This document shows positions 34,097-42,406 of a DNA stretch of 64,000 nucleotides, piece after piece (within the stretch, counting starts at the first letter, position 1; every line of letters starts with the position of its first letter). The notes beneath the pieces are model-generated. The model was given only the letters and a program-made list of their open reading frames with translations, did no database searches and was not told the origin of the DNA. Where the stretch lies: contig NC_009380.1 in NCBI RefSeq assembly GCF_000016425.1, positions 2,608,144 through 2,672,143 on the forward strand, given 5' to 3'. Position numbers and translations under genes: made by a program. The DNA is from Salinispora tropica CNB-440 (GTDB taxonomy: Bacteria > Actinomycetota > Actinomycetes > Mycobacteriales > Micromonosporaceae).

Positions 34097-35095
34097 TCAG
34101 CCGCGGCGTCGGGACCGGGCGGTCCAAATCGCGTACGCCGGGTCTCGGTCGAGGTTGTGCCGGTCACGGTCGTAGCGGCGGGTGGTACGCGGGTCAGCGT
34201 GCCCCATCGCGTCCTGCACGTCCTCCAACGGCACGCCCTCCGCGCGGGCGGTGGTGGCGAAGGAGTGCCGCAGCGAGTGCGGGGACAGCCGCGCCCACCC
34301 CGGGATGCTGGCCTCCCGGGCGAGCCGGCGGACCAGGCGGAACACGGAGTGCCGGTCCAGCCGGGCGCCGGTCGAGGTCACCAGCAACGGACCGGTCAAC
34401 CGGTGCACCGGAACGCCCTCGGTGCGGGCCCGCCGGGTCAGGTATGCCTGCACGGCCGCCGAGGCGCCCGGGGTGAGAGCCCGCCGCCGGGCCCGGCCGC
34501 CCTTACCCGTGAAGCGCACACTGTGGTGGCCGCGCTCGGTGCCCAGGTCCGCGACGTCCAACGACACCAGCTCACCGACCCGCAGCCCGAGGTCGACCAG
34601 GAGCGCCACCGCGGCCCGGTTCCGGGCGGCGGTCGGGCCGGTGGCGCTGTCGGCGACGGTGAGTAGCGCGTCGACCTCCTCCGGGGTGAGCCCGATGGTC
34701 GCCGAGTGGTCGCGGTCGACGTGGGGGCGATCCGCTCCGGTCACCGGGTTGGTCCCGACTGCGCGTAACGTGACCAGAAAGTCGTACCAGCTGGACAGGG
34801 CGGAGAGTTTACGGGCAACCGTGGCTGGCGTGGGCGGCTTGCCGCTGCGGGCGGTCGGTGTCGACTCCAACCACCGGGCGTACGCGTTGACGTGCAGGAA
34901 AGTGGCCCGCAGCGGATCCAGGTCGGCATCGGCGCACCAGTCGAGCCAGCCGCCGACATCCCGCCGGTAGGCGTCTCGGGTGTGCTCGCTGAGTCTGCGG
35001 TTGGCCAGCCACGCCTCGGTGAAGTCAGCCGCCCCGGTGGACAGCACCGGCGTTGGTGTCGAACGGCGCCGCGCCGGCATCTCGGAGGAGAGCAT
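34097..35095 (-). CDS. Tyrosine recombinase (XerC-like)
   Basis: This 332-residue recombinase has a core-binding domain at about residues 25-125 ('LSEHTRDAYRRDVGGWLDWC'). Its catalytic domain has Arg in LGLRVGELVSL, Lys in GKGGRAR, LSPHSLRHSFATTA (HxxR), and MGHADPRTTRRYDRDRH (His and nucleophilic Tyr). All catalytic residues are present. It is a second Xer-type enzyme in the window. The ATG at 35095 has no good Shine-Dalgarno. A membrane-protein gene lies 13 bp upstream on the same strand, so the two may be co-transcribed. It could be chromosomal or part of an old island. Confidence 0.85.
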   Translation of the reverse strand: MLSSEMPARRRSTPTPVLSTGAADFTEAWLANRRLSEHTRDAYRRDVGGWLDWCADADLDPLRATFLHVNAYARWLESTPTARSGKPPTPATVARKLSALSSWYDFLVTLRAVGTNPVTGADRPHVDRDHSATIGLTPEEVDALLTVADSATGPTAARNRAAVALLVDLGLRVGELVSLDVADLGTERGHHSVRFTGKGGRARRRALTPGASAAVQAYLTRRARTEGVPVHRLTGPLLVTSTGARLDRHSVFRLVRRLAREASIPGWARLSPHSLRHSFATTARAEGVPLEDVQDAMGHADPRTTRRYDRDRHNLDRDPAYAIWTARSRRRG

Positions 35096-35108
35096 GTGCG
35101 AAAGGTTC

Positions 35109-36083
35109 TCAGGGTGGGGTCGGCAACGCTCGGAGGCGCGCCCGGAGGAGCACCGCGGTCACCGCCGCGAGGGTGAGCGCAGCGACCGCGGCGAGCGCGG
35201 CCAGGGTCGCGAGATCGGGGTGCAGGACTGACTGGCCCCGGTTGGCCTGCCAGCTGAGCACCGCGAACACTCCGGTACCGCCGAGGGCCGCGGCGCCGAC
35301 GAGGTCGGCCCGGGTCCGCTCGTCGCGCAGCCAGGGCCGGCGTGCCGAGGCAGCGCCGAGGACCACGGTGAGCAGCAGCAGCCCCTGGATGGCGTGCATT
35401 CCCACGAAGTGCGGTACCCGCAGGTCCCCACCGGTCGCGCTCCAGCCGGTGACGGGCATACCGTTGCCGTCGGGGTCGCCGATGCCGTGTGCGCCGACCA
35501 GGGACACCTGGTGGCCGTTGGCGTCGGCCACCACCCGCGGCGTCTGCCCCGATGAGGTGCTCAGCCACAGGGCCACGACCATGCTGGCAACCGCCAGGGC
35601 CAGCCCGGCGCGCAGTGCCCGGGTCAGAGCGCGGTCGCCGACGCGCTGGACCAACAGCAGGATCGCCACGAAGAAGGTGGTCAGCAGCAGGGGCATGATG
35701 CCGACGGAGAACGCCGCCTGGACGGTGCGGGCCACCGGGTCGGTGTTTTCGTTGAAGTGGCTGAAGGTGCCGTTGGCGGCGGCGTAGGCGACGGCCCCGA
35801 CATCCAGCACCCCGGCGATCGCGAAGACCGTACCGAGCCACCAGCCGATGCGTCGGCCTCGGCGGAGCTTGCCGAGCAGCCACGCCACCACGAGGGCGTG
35901 CACGCCCATGGCGAACCCGAATTTCAACGGCTTCAGCCAGACCGGCTCGCCGACGAGGTGTCGATCGTCGAACAGTAGGCCGCCGACGGACACCAGGGCG
36001 ACAGTGAACATGAAGACCGCGTTGGCGAGCAGCGGACGATGCCACTCGGTCTGCGTGCGGTGAGGTGCGGTGGTGATGCCCAT
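35109..36083 (-). CDS. Polytopic membrane protein, unknown function
   Basis: This 324-residue protein has about eight membrane helices and a Gly/Asp-rich extracytoplasmic loop after helix 5 ('VADANGHQVSLVGAHGIGDP', then 'DGNGMPVTGWSATGG'). 'VPHFVGMHAIQGLLLLTVVL' contains a conserved-looking His-x3-His pattern, possibly a metal or haem contact. I do not recognise a family. It sits just upstream of the XerC-like recombinase on the same strand. Confidence 0.6.
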   Translation of the reverse strand: MGITTAPHRTQTEWHRPLLANAVFMFTVALVSVGGLLFDDRHLVGEPVWLKPLKFGFAMGVHALVVAWLLGKLRRGRRIGWWLGTVFAIAGVLDVGAVAYAAANGTFSHFNENTDPVARTVQAAFSVGIMPLLLTTFFVAILLLVQRVGDRALTRALRAGLALAVASMVVALWLSTSSGQTPRVVADANGHQVSLVGAHGIGDPDGNGMPVTGWSATGGDLRVPHFVGMHAIQGLLLLTVVLGAASARRPWLRDERTRADLVGAAALGGTGVFAVLSWQANRGQSVLHPDLATLAALAAVAALTLAAVTAVLLRARLRALPTPP

Positions 36084-36227
36084 GCTTCGCTCCGTCCGCT
36101 GGCGCGCACTCGGCCCGATGCCGGGTACGCCTACGAGCGTCTACGAACGCGCAGTGCAGCACCATCCCGCAGGCCACCGGCCGGGTTGGGGGGTTAACCC
36201 CCTACTGCGGACCCGGTCCAGGCGCGG

Positions 36228-37883
36228 TCATCGCGGCTGGTGTGATCGGGGTCGGCGGGCGAGGTGGAGGAGGGCGGCGCCGGCGAGGATGAGCACGGCG
36301 GCGGCGCCGAGCAGGTGGGGCAGGCTGGCCCCGGTGATGGGCAGGTCGGGGTCGGCGATGGTGACGGTGGTGGCCGCGGACTGACTGTTGGGGCAGGTGG
36401 TGGTGCTGGTGTAGGCGGCGGTGAGGGTGTTGGCGCCGGCGGGGAGCCGGGTGGTGTGGGTGGCGGTGCTGCTGCTGTCCAGGGGCACGGTGGCGAGGTC
36501 GGTGTTGTTGGTGCGGAAGGTGATGCTGCCGGTGGGCGCTGCGATGTCGCAGGAGACGGTGGCGGTGAGGGTGACCTCCTGATCCACGGTCGGGTCCGGC
36601 GGCGAGATCCGCAGGGTGGTGGTGGAGGTCGCCTGCGCGTCGACCAGGGCCAGGCTGTGGTCGTCGCCGACGGCGACGGCGGTGATCGCGGTGCCGGCGG
36701 GCAGGCTGACCGCGACCGGCTCGCTGCTGTCGGTGGTGGTCCCGTTGCCCAGCTGGCCTTCGTTGTTTCTGCTCCAGGCGAGGGCGGTGGCGGTGGAGGT
36801 CACCGCCACGGCGTGGTCGCGGTGGATGGCGACAGCGGTGAGCGTGGCGCCGCCGGGCACCCGGACGGCGACCGGGGTGCTGCTGCCGACGGTGGCCCCA
36901 TTGCCGAGCTGGCCTTGCCCATTGTCGCCCCAGGCGAGGGCGCCGCCAGCAGCGGTTAACGCCAGGCTGTGGTCGGCGCCGGAGACAACGGCGGTGGCCG
37001 TGGTGCCGGCCGGCACCCGGACGGCGATCGGGGTGCTGCTGTCGCTGGTGCTTCCGTCGCCGAGTTGGCCGAAGGAGTTCGCACCCCAGGCATAGACAGT
37101 GCCGGTGGAGGTCAGGGCCAGACTGTGGACGTCGCCGGCGGCGACAGCGGTGACCGTGGGCAGCTGCGGCACGGTGATCGGGGTGCTGCTGCCGGTGGTG
37201 GTCCCGTCCCCCAACTGGCCGAAGGCGTTGCTACCCCAAGCGAGGGTGGCGCCGGTGGAGGCGACGGCCAGGCTGTGGCCGAGACCGCCGGCGATGGCGG
37301 TGACCGTGGTGCCCACGGGTAGCCGCACCGGGACCGGAAGGCTGCTGTCGGTGGTGGTCCCGTCCCCCAGCTGACCGACGGCGTTGTCACCCCAGGCGAA
37401 CACCGCACCGGTGGCGGTGATCGCCAGGCTGTGGCTGGTGCCAGCGGCGATGGCGGTGACGGTGGTGCCCACGGGTAGCCGCACCGGGACCGGGGTGCGG
37501 CTACTGGCGGTGGTCCCGTCCCCCAGCTGACCGAAGGAGTTACCACCCCAGGCGAGCACCGTGCCGACGGAGGTCAGGGCCAGACTGTGGGTGTCACTTC
37601 CGGCGATGGCGGTGACGGTGGTGCCCACGGGTAGCCGCACCGGGACCGGGGTGCGGCTACTGGCGGTGGTCCCGTTCCCGAACTGGCCAAAGGAGTTGTC
37701 GCCCCAGGCCAGGATGGTGTCCGTCGCGACGGCTGCGGTTGGCGTGCGCTGGGCGCCCGCCGGCAGCACCCCGGCTGCCTGGGTGACCGTCACCACCAGC
37801 GCGAGGCAGAACCCCCCGGCCAGCGCACGTCGCGCCCGATGCGCGCAAGCGTCTCGAAGATCCCGCTGACGAATTCCCTGCAT
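36228..37883 (-). CDS. Cell-wall-anchored RCC1-repeat surface protein
   Basis: This 551-residue secreted protein has a signal peptide (residues 1-45) and about seven to eight RCC1 repeats of around 50 residues (core 'GTVLAWGGNSFGQLGDGTT', 'VTAIAAGTSHSLAIT'), forming a beta-propeller. An Ig-like module follows ('TTLRISPPDPTVDQEVTLTA'). The end is a sorting signal LPITG, a hydrophobic helix and a basic tail (LARRPRSHQPR), so sortase should anchor it to peptidoglycan. The start at 37883 has GGAGGT 7 nt upstream. Repeats 1-3 share near-identical DNA segments, suggesting recent duplication. Ligand and role are unknown. Confidence 0.85.
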   Translation of the reverse strand: MQGIRQRDLRDACAHRARRALAGGFCLALVVTVTQAAGVLPAGAQRTPTAAVATDTILAWGDNSFGQFGNGTTASSRTPVPVRLPVGTTVTAIAGSDTHSLALTSVGTVLAWGGNSFGQLGDGTTASSRTPVPVRLPVGTTVTAIAAGTSHSLAITATGAVFAWGDNAVGQLGDGTTTDSSLPVPVRLPVGTTVTAIAGGLGHSLAVASTGATLAWGSNAFGQLGDGTTTGSSTPITVPQLPTVTAVAAGDVHSLALTSTGTVYAWGANSFGQLGDGSTSDSSTPIAVRVPAGTTATAVVSGADHSLALTAAGGALAWGDNGQGQLGNGATVGSSTPVAVRVPGGATLTAVAIHRDHAVAVTSTATALAWSRNNEGQLGNGTTTDSSEPVAVSLPAGTAITAVAVGDDHSLALVDAQATSTTTLRISPPDPTVDQEVTLTATVSCDIAAPTGSITFRTNNTDLATVPLDSSSTATHTTRLPAGANTLTAAYTSTTTCPNSQSAATTVTIADPDLPITGASLPHLLGAAAVLILAGAALLHLARRPRSHQPR

Positions 37884-38008
37884 CGTGCACACCTCCGAGC
37901 GGACAAATGCCCGTCAATAGGACAGAGGTCATTATTGACCACCTATCACTCGGATAGCGGCAGGAACATGCGCCAAACAGAACCTCGCCGGGTAGCCGGG
38001 CCGCAGCG

Positions 38009-39271
38009 TCACCGGCGCCGGGTACGGGCCAACACGCGGACCAGGATGAGCATCGCGGTGGCCTGCGCGGCGGCGACCGCGGCGAAGAGCCCGGCCCGGG
38101 AAGAGTCGTACAGGGCGCCGGCGGCGACGCCGCCGACGAGCGCACCGGCGGCCTGGACGGCGGCGAAGACGCCGTACGCGGTGCCCCGGCGCGACCGGGG
38201 CACGAGGTCGGCCACGAACGCCTTGACGGTGGAATCCTGCACCCCCAGCGCGGCGCCCCACGCCAGGACCCCGCCGGCGGCCATCGCCAGGCCGGTGGTG
38301 AACGCCAACGGGGGCACCACGGCTACCAGGATGGGCAGAACCAGCAGGACACGGGCTCCGATGTGGTCGTAGGCCGCACCGGTGGCGAGCGCGGCCACGG
38401 CGGCCGCCGCCATCGCCGCGGCGTACAGCAGCGGCACCCCCGCGGCCGGCACCAGACCGGTCTGGGCCAGGTGAAACCCGATCAAACCGAAGGTCATCAG
38501 CCCCGCGGTGCACAGGGCACAGGCCACCGCGAACCATCCGAAGGACGCCGGCAGCGAGGCACGCCCGGCGGGGTCGACGTACTCCTCCCGGTTGTCGGCG
38601 GCAACGTCGCGGGGGTGCGCGATGCCGGCGCGACGGCGCAGGACCACGAGCAGGACCATCGCCAGCGCCCCCGGCACCGCCAGCCCGGCCAGCCCCGGCC
38701 ACAGGAGTCCACCGGCGGCGGCGGTGAGTGCGGCCAGCAGCAACGGGCCGGCGAACGCCCCGACCTGGTCCAGGGCCTTGTGGACGCCCATTCCGCGGCC
38801 CATTCCCACCGCGCCGGCAGCGTCCGCCAGCAGCACCGACTTCGCCGGTGACCGCACGGCCTTACCCAGCCGCTCAGCCACGATCAACACGGCGGCCACC
38901 ACCAGCCCCGCGGCACCCAACCGCGGGGTCACCGCCAGCAGCGGCACGCACACCGCCGTCAGCGCGTACCCGAGGGTCGTCAACGTCCAGTAACGGCGGG
39001 TCCGGTCGGCCAGCGGCCCCGACACCAGCCGCAGCGCCAGCGCGGCCGCCTCACCAGCACCGGTGATCAAGCCGACGATCAGTGCGGACGCTCCCAGCGA
39101 TGCGAGGAGCGGCCCGTACACCGACCGGGCGCCCTCGTACACCATGTCGGCGGCCAGGCTCACCACACCGAATCCGATCACCGTCCGCCACGGCGACCAG
39201 CTTGGCGACGGCGGTCGATCGGTGTAGTCCGCCGGGGCATGAGACGCCGACGGGGAGTCAGTAGTTTGCAC
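38009..39271 (-). CDS. MFS transporter
   Basis: This 420-residue transporter has 12 predicted helices. The N-terminal half contains 'FGVVSLAADMVYEGARSVYG' and 'LVSGPLADRTRRYW' (motif A). The loop 'ERLGKAVRSPAKSVLLADAA' and 'MGVHKALDQVGAFAGPLLLA' match a group of bacterial MFS proteins seen near metal or drug genes. The substrate cannot be read. No regulator is adjacent except a MarR gene 78 bp upstream on the same strand. Confidence 0.85.
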   Translation of the reverse strand: MQTTDSPSASHAPADYTDRPPSPSWSPWRTVIGFGVVSLAADMVYEGARSVYGPLLASLGASALIVGLITGAGEAAALALRLVSGPLADRTRRYWTLTTLGYALTAVCVPLLAVTPRLGAAGLVVAAVLIVAERLGKAVRSPAKSVLLADAAGAVGMGRGMGVHKALDQVGAFAGPLLLAALTAAAGGLLWPGLAGLAVPGALAMVLLVVLRRRAGIAHPRDVAADNREEYVDPAGRASLPASFGWFAVACALCTAGLMTFGLIGFHLAQTGLVPAAGVPLLYAAAMAAAAVAALATGAAYDHIGARVLLVLPILVAVVPPLAFTTGLAMAAGGVLAWGAALGVQDSTVKAFVADLVPRSRRGTAYGVFAAVQAAGALVGGVAAGALYDSSRAGLFAAVAAAQATAMLILVRVLARTRRR

Positions 39272-39349
39272 AGCCTCACTTCACCGGAGTTCAGGCGGTG
39301 CGGTCAAACCGAGGACAGTTTGACGCCGGGTGGGGCCACCTACCGACGA

Positions 39350-39850
39350 TCATGCGGTCGGGCGGTGCGGATTTCGGTCGTCGCCGGCTTGGGGTTCTTT
39401 TAGCTTCTGGGCGATCTGTTCAATGGCGACGAGGTCTTCGGGGGCGAGTCGGTCGATGAAGTGGCGTCGTACCGACTCGACGTGGGCCGGTGCGGCGTCT
39501 TTGAGTGCGTCAAGACCCTGCGCGGTGAGCACCAGGAAGCAGCCCCTGCCATCGTTTGGATCGGGTGTGCGCTTCAGGAGACCACGCGCCGCCATCCGGG
39601 TGGCGTGCCGCGATAGCCGGCTGCGTGACCAACCCATCTTGTCAGCCTGCTCCCCCAGGGTGCTGGTGTGTCCGGGCCGTTCCGACAGGGTGCTCAGTAC
39701 CTCGTAGTCGGGTTCGGAGAGCCCCAGGACGGCTAGATCGCGCGCCGTGCCGGTCTGGACGACGACCATGACGCGCAGGAACGCCCGCCACGCCCGTTCC
39801 TGGTGCGGGTCCAACCAGCGGACGGCCTCGCTCGATGATTTTGTTGACAT
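39350..39850 (-). CDS. MarR-family transcriptional regulator
   Basis: This 166-residue regulator has a winged helix ('GLSEPDYEVLSTLSERPGHT', 'LGEQADKMGWSRSRLSRHAT', 'RMAARGLLKRTPDPNDGRGC') and dimerisation helices at both ends, a normal MarR layout. MarR proteins repress nearby genes until a phenolic or oxidant ligand binds. It is divergent from the flavoprotein-GNAT fusion with a 14-bp imperfect inverted repeat between them, and is its likely repressor. Confidence 0.88.
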   Translation of the reverse strand: MSTKSSSEAVRWLDPHQERAWRAFLRVMVVVQTGTARDLAVLGLSEPDYEVLSTLSERPGHTSTLGEQADKMGWSRSRLSRHATRMAARGLLKRTPDPNDGRGCFLVLTAQGLDALKDAAPAHVESVRRHFIDRLAPEDLVAIEQIAQKLKEPQAGDDRNPHRPTA

Positions 39851-39889
39851 GTAATCAAGCTAGCATCTACACTTTGTTTCCATGTTAAC
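39843..39889. promoter_or_regulatory. Inverted repeat in the MarR/flavoprotein promoter
   Basis: GTTGACATGTAATC and, on the other strand, GTTAACATGGAAAC form imperfect 14-nt arms (11 matches). They overlap the two start codons. A TACACT box ahead of ATG 39882 suggests a leaderless transcript for the flavoprotein gene. Confidence 0.4.
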
Positions 39890-41000
39890 GAAACCGGTTC
39901 GTGTCCTTGCGCTGATCTGCAGCACCCGCCCCGGCGCCCTCGGCCCCCAGGTTGGACAATGGCTGGTCGAAGCGATCTCCCCACACGCCACGGAACTCGG
40001 CGTCGAGGTGGTCCCGGTGGCCCTCGGCGATCTGAACCTGCCGTTTCTTGACGAGGAGGAACATCCGTCGTCGGGCATCTACCAGCATGAGCACACACGT
40101 CGCTGGAGCGCAATCGTCGACGCGGCGGACGGGTTCATCGCGATCACACCGGAGTACAACTACGGGATGCCAGCGACTCTGAAGAACGCGCTGGACTACC
40201 TCCGTCGCGAATGGGCGTGGAAGCCGATCGGATTCGTCAGCTACGGCAACACGTCGGCGGGCACCCGGGCGGTTCAACACGCCAAGCAGGTGGTGACCGC
40301 GCTGCGCCTGGTTCCGCTGGGCGCCACGATCGCGATCCGCATCAGTGACGCCACGAGTCGCGGGCGACTACAGCCCGATGTCGCCCGCGACCGGGCGGGC
40401 CTGGACCTCCTGGACGAACTGGTCCGGGTTGCCCACGCCCTGCGGCCCCTGCGGGAACGCACACAGGCGTCGGCCGGGTCCGGACCGCTTCCAGGGTCGT
40501 ATGTCAGACGGCTCACCGGTGACGACGTGCCTGAGGTGACGGTCCTGCAACGATGCTGCTGGGTCGACGAGGCTCTCGTCAACGACACCCTGGACATGCC
40601 CGCCCTGCACGAGTCGCCGGAGCAGGTGCGCGAATGGCTGGCGACCTGGCACACCACGGGTATCTGGCGCGACGGCCGGCTCCTGGGGATGGTGCGCGCC
40701 CGTCGCATCGGCGCCGACTGGCACGTGGGTCGGCTCGCCGTCGTCCCCGACCTGCGCGGCCAGGGCCTGGGCCGGTGGCTGCTGCGTACCGCCGAAGCCA
40801 TCGCCGATCCCGACTGCCGTCACATCCTGCTGGTGACGGGCGCTAAGAGCCTGCGGAACATCGACCTCTACCGCAGCGAGGGGTATCAGTCGATGTCGCT
40901 CGCCGGTCCGGCCGGAACCATGTGCCTCGGCAAGGAGGTGTCCCACCCGCGCTCAGCCATTCGTGACGTCCGGGTAGGTTCTGTGCTGGGCGACCAGTAA
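39882..41000 (+). CDS. NAD(P)H-dependent FMN reductase fused to a GNAT acetyltransferase
   Basis: This 372-residue two-domain protein begins with an NADPH-dependent FMN reductase (residues 5-190; 'VLALICSTRPGALGPQVGQW', 'ITPEYNYGMPATLKNALDYL'; flavodoxin-like fold with SxRxxS-type and PEYN motifs). A GNAT acetyltransferase follows (about 205-355; 'VGRLAVVPDLRGQGLGRWLL' holds the acetyl-CoA motif, 'NIDLYRSEGYQSM' the C-terminal block). The two activities would be a reductase and an N- or O-acetyltransferase. No start or stop separates the domains, so they are one polypeptide. It is divergent from a MarR gene. Nitro or quinone compounds are plausible substrates; this is inference. Confidence 0.85.
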   Translation: MLTKPVRVLALICSTRPGALGPQVGQWLVEAISPHATELGVEVVPVALGDLNLPFLDEEEHPSSGIYQHEHTRRWSAIVDAADGFIAITPEYNYGMPATLKNALDYLRREWAWKPIGFVSYGNTSAGTRAVQHAKQVVTALRLVPLGATIAIRISDATSRGRLQPDVARDRAGLDLLDELVRVAHALRPLRERTQASAGSGPLPGSYVRRLTGDDVPEVTVLQRCCWVDEALVNDTLDMPALHESPEQVREWLATWHTTGIWRDGRLLGMVRARRIGADWHVGRLAVVPDLRGQGLGRWLLRTAEAIADPDCRHILLVTGAKSLRNIDLYRSEGYQSMSLAGPAGTMCLGKEVSHPRSAIRDVRVGSVLGDQ

Positions 41001-41016
41001 CACACGTCACCGCCGT

Positions 41017-41049
41017 CGCCCGGCCGGCCTCACCCCGCACGGCCGGGCG
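41017..41049. terminator. Terminator between convergent genes
   Basis: 10-bp perfect arms (CGCCCGGCCG and complement) are separated by 13 nt. They overlap the end of the GYD gene and follow the flavoprotein-GNAT stop. Confidence 0.5.
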
Positions 41050-41350
41050 CCTCGTAGGTGACCGGGAGTTTCGCCGCCTCGTCGATGTCCTCGGGAGTCA
41101 ACAGTGGCACCATGATCGTCTCGCCAACGCCGGCCGCGCGGACGGCGAGGCTGAGCGCGGCGGCGACAACATTGTCCCGCAGGTCACACAAGACGTACAC
41201 GTCGTGCTTGCCAAACGAGAAGTACAGGGACTCCACCCGTCCGCCGGAGTTCTCGATGAGCGCCCGGACCACCTCGGCCCGCCGCGTCCCTCCTTCCGTG
41301 CCCAGTCCGCTGACACCTTGGGTGGTGTAGGTCGCAATCGCCAGGAACAT
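41030..41350 (-). CDS. GYD-domain protein
   Basis: This 106-residue cytosolic protein matches the GYD family ('TYTTQGVSGLGTEGGTRRAE', 'LIENSGGRVESLYFSFGKHD', 'VYVLCDLRDNVVAAALSLAV', 'LLTPEDIDEAA'), a ferredoxin-like fold of unknown function. The ATG at 41350 starts the conserved region. It is divergent from a TetR gene with a 165-bp gap, which may control it. Confidence 0.85.
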   Translation of the reverse strand: MFLAIATYTTQGVSGLGTEGGTRRAEVVRALIENSGGRVESLYFSFGKHDVYVLCDLRDNVVAAALSLAVRAAGVGETIMVPLLTPEDIDEAAKLPVTYEAPGRAG

Positions 41351-41515
41351 CACTACGCTGGCACCACCTTTCACCGTGTGTGGAACTCCCGCTGCTTCGC
41401 CCTGTACCCGCAATCCGTCCCGCCACGCCTCACCGATCCCCGCCGGTACCCAGGAGAGGAATGGACGGGCAGGGCGTCGCCGGAGCGCGACAGCCGGGTT
41501 GTTACCGTGGTGAAC

Positions 41516-42115
41516 ATGTATGTACCCGAGGATCGCACCGCGAAGGCGATCATTCGGGATGTCGCCCTGGAGCTGTTCGGTGAGCAGTGGCCGGCGGCGG
41601 CGTCACTCAAGCAGGTGGCGGAGCGCGCGCAGGTCTCGCAGTCGCTGATCATCAAACACTACGGGTCCCGCGACGGTCTGGTCGCCGCGGTGGACACCCA
41701 CGTGCTGGGCCTGTTGGGCAACGCGTTGGAGGCGCTCGCCGGCACCGACGGAGCCGGTCCACCCGATTGCTTCCTCGCCTCGGCCGACGCGCTCCGGGCG
41801 CCGGCAACCACCCGCTACCTCGCGCACCTGCTCATCGGCGACACGGCACGCTCGGTCGAGGCCTACCGCAGGATGCAGGAGTTCACCGACTCGCTCGTGC
41901 GCCGCATGGCCGAGGCCGGCGCGGTCGCCGAGGACACGGATCGGGCGCAGCTCTCGATCGTGCTCCTGGCCCACGAGCTGTCGATCATTTTGTTGCGGGA
42001 TCGCATCGCCGACGTGCTCGGCACGGACCCGGTGGGTCGCGACGGCCTCGGACGCTGGTGGGACACGATCGACCAGCTCTATTCGGGTGCCGCGATCCGG
42101 AAGCCGTCCGGCTGA
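41516..42115 (+). CDS. TetR-family regulator
   Basis: This 199-residue repressor has an N-terminal helix-turn-helix ('RTAKAIIRDVALELFGEQWP', 'ASLKQVAERAQVSQSLIIKH') and a helical ligand domain. A GTG at 41510 is an alternative start. The 3' end overlaps, on the opposite strand, the tail of a small membrane-protein frame. The GYD gene upstream in the opposite direction is a possible target. Confidence 0.82.
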   Translation: MYVPEDRTAKAIIRDVALELFGEQWPAAASLKQVAERAQVSQSLIIKHYGSRDGLVAAVDTHVLGLLGNALEALAGTDGAGPPDCFLASADALRAPATTRYLAHLLIGDTARSVEAYRRMQEFTDSLVRRMAEAGAVAEDTDRAQLSIVLLAHELSIILLRDRIADVLGTDPVGRDGLGRWWDTIDQLYSGAAIRKPSG

Positions 42116-42365
42116 CGTGGAGTAACGCTGGCCGCGCGCACCGGCGTACGGCGCTTCGCCGGGGCAGCCATCCGGCGAGTACGACCAGCCCGGCGAGCGC
42201 GATCAGCACGTACAGGTTGCTGTACACCAGGCCGAGGCCGGTGAAGTGCAGGTCCCAGCCGCCCGGCGCGGCCAACACCCAGCTGGTGCTGGCCACCAAC
42301 GCGAGCCAGACGGCGCCGAGTGCTGCAGCATCGGGCCCACCCTCGACAGGTGCATATGTGTTCAC
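41985..42365 (-). CDS. Small membrane protein, probably with a lost stop
   Basis: This 126-residue frame from GTG 42365 has two membrane helices in its first 70 residues ('GAVWLALVASTSWVLAAPGG', 'NLYVLIALAGLVVLAGWLP'). It then runs as Arg/Pro-rich sequence antisense to the TetR 3' end. The first half looks like a real small membrane protein. The tail is likely read-through after its original stop was lost. The start codon lies in a palindrome (TTCACTATCGTGAA) shared with the divergent gene. Confidence 0.4.
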   Translation of the reverse strand: MNTYAPVEGGPDAAALGAVWLALVASTSWVLAAPGGWDLHFTGLGLVYSNLYVLIALAGLVVLAGWLPRRSAVRRCARPALLHVSRTASGSRHPNRAGRSCPTSVRGRRDPPGPCRARRRCDPATK

Positions 42366-42374
42366 TATCGTGAA
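42361..42374. promoter_or_regulatory. Palindrome between divergent membrane-protein genes
   Basis: TTCAC-TATC-GTGAA is a perfect 5-bp dyad that covers the start codon of the minus-strand gene and lies 33 bp before the plus-strand gene. A regulator-binding site is likely. Confidence 0.4.
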
Positions 42375-42406
42375 GGAAGACTCACTTCCGGTCTCGAAAG
42401 GTGGAC

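Noticed and set aside
36190..36210. GGGGGTTAACCCCC palindrome as a terminator or operator
   Set aside because: It is an isolated short palindrome downstream of the RCC1 gene with no second feature. It may be functional but cannot be assigned.
36228..37883. CRISPR array suggested by regular repeats
   Set aside because: The period (about 150 bp) and the protein sequence show RCC1 repeats in a coding gene, not short repeats with spacers. I saw no CRISPR array in the window.
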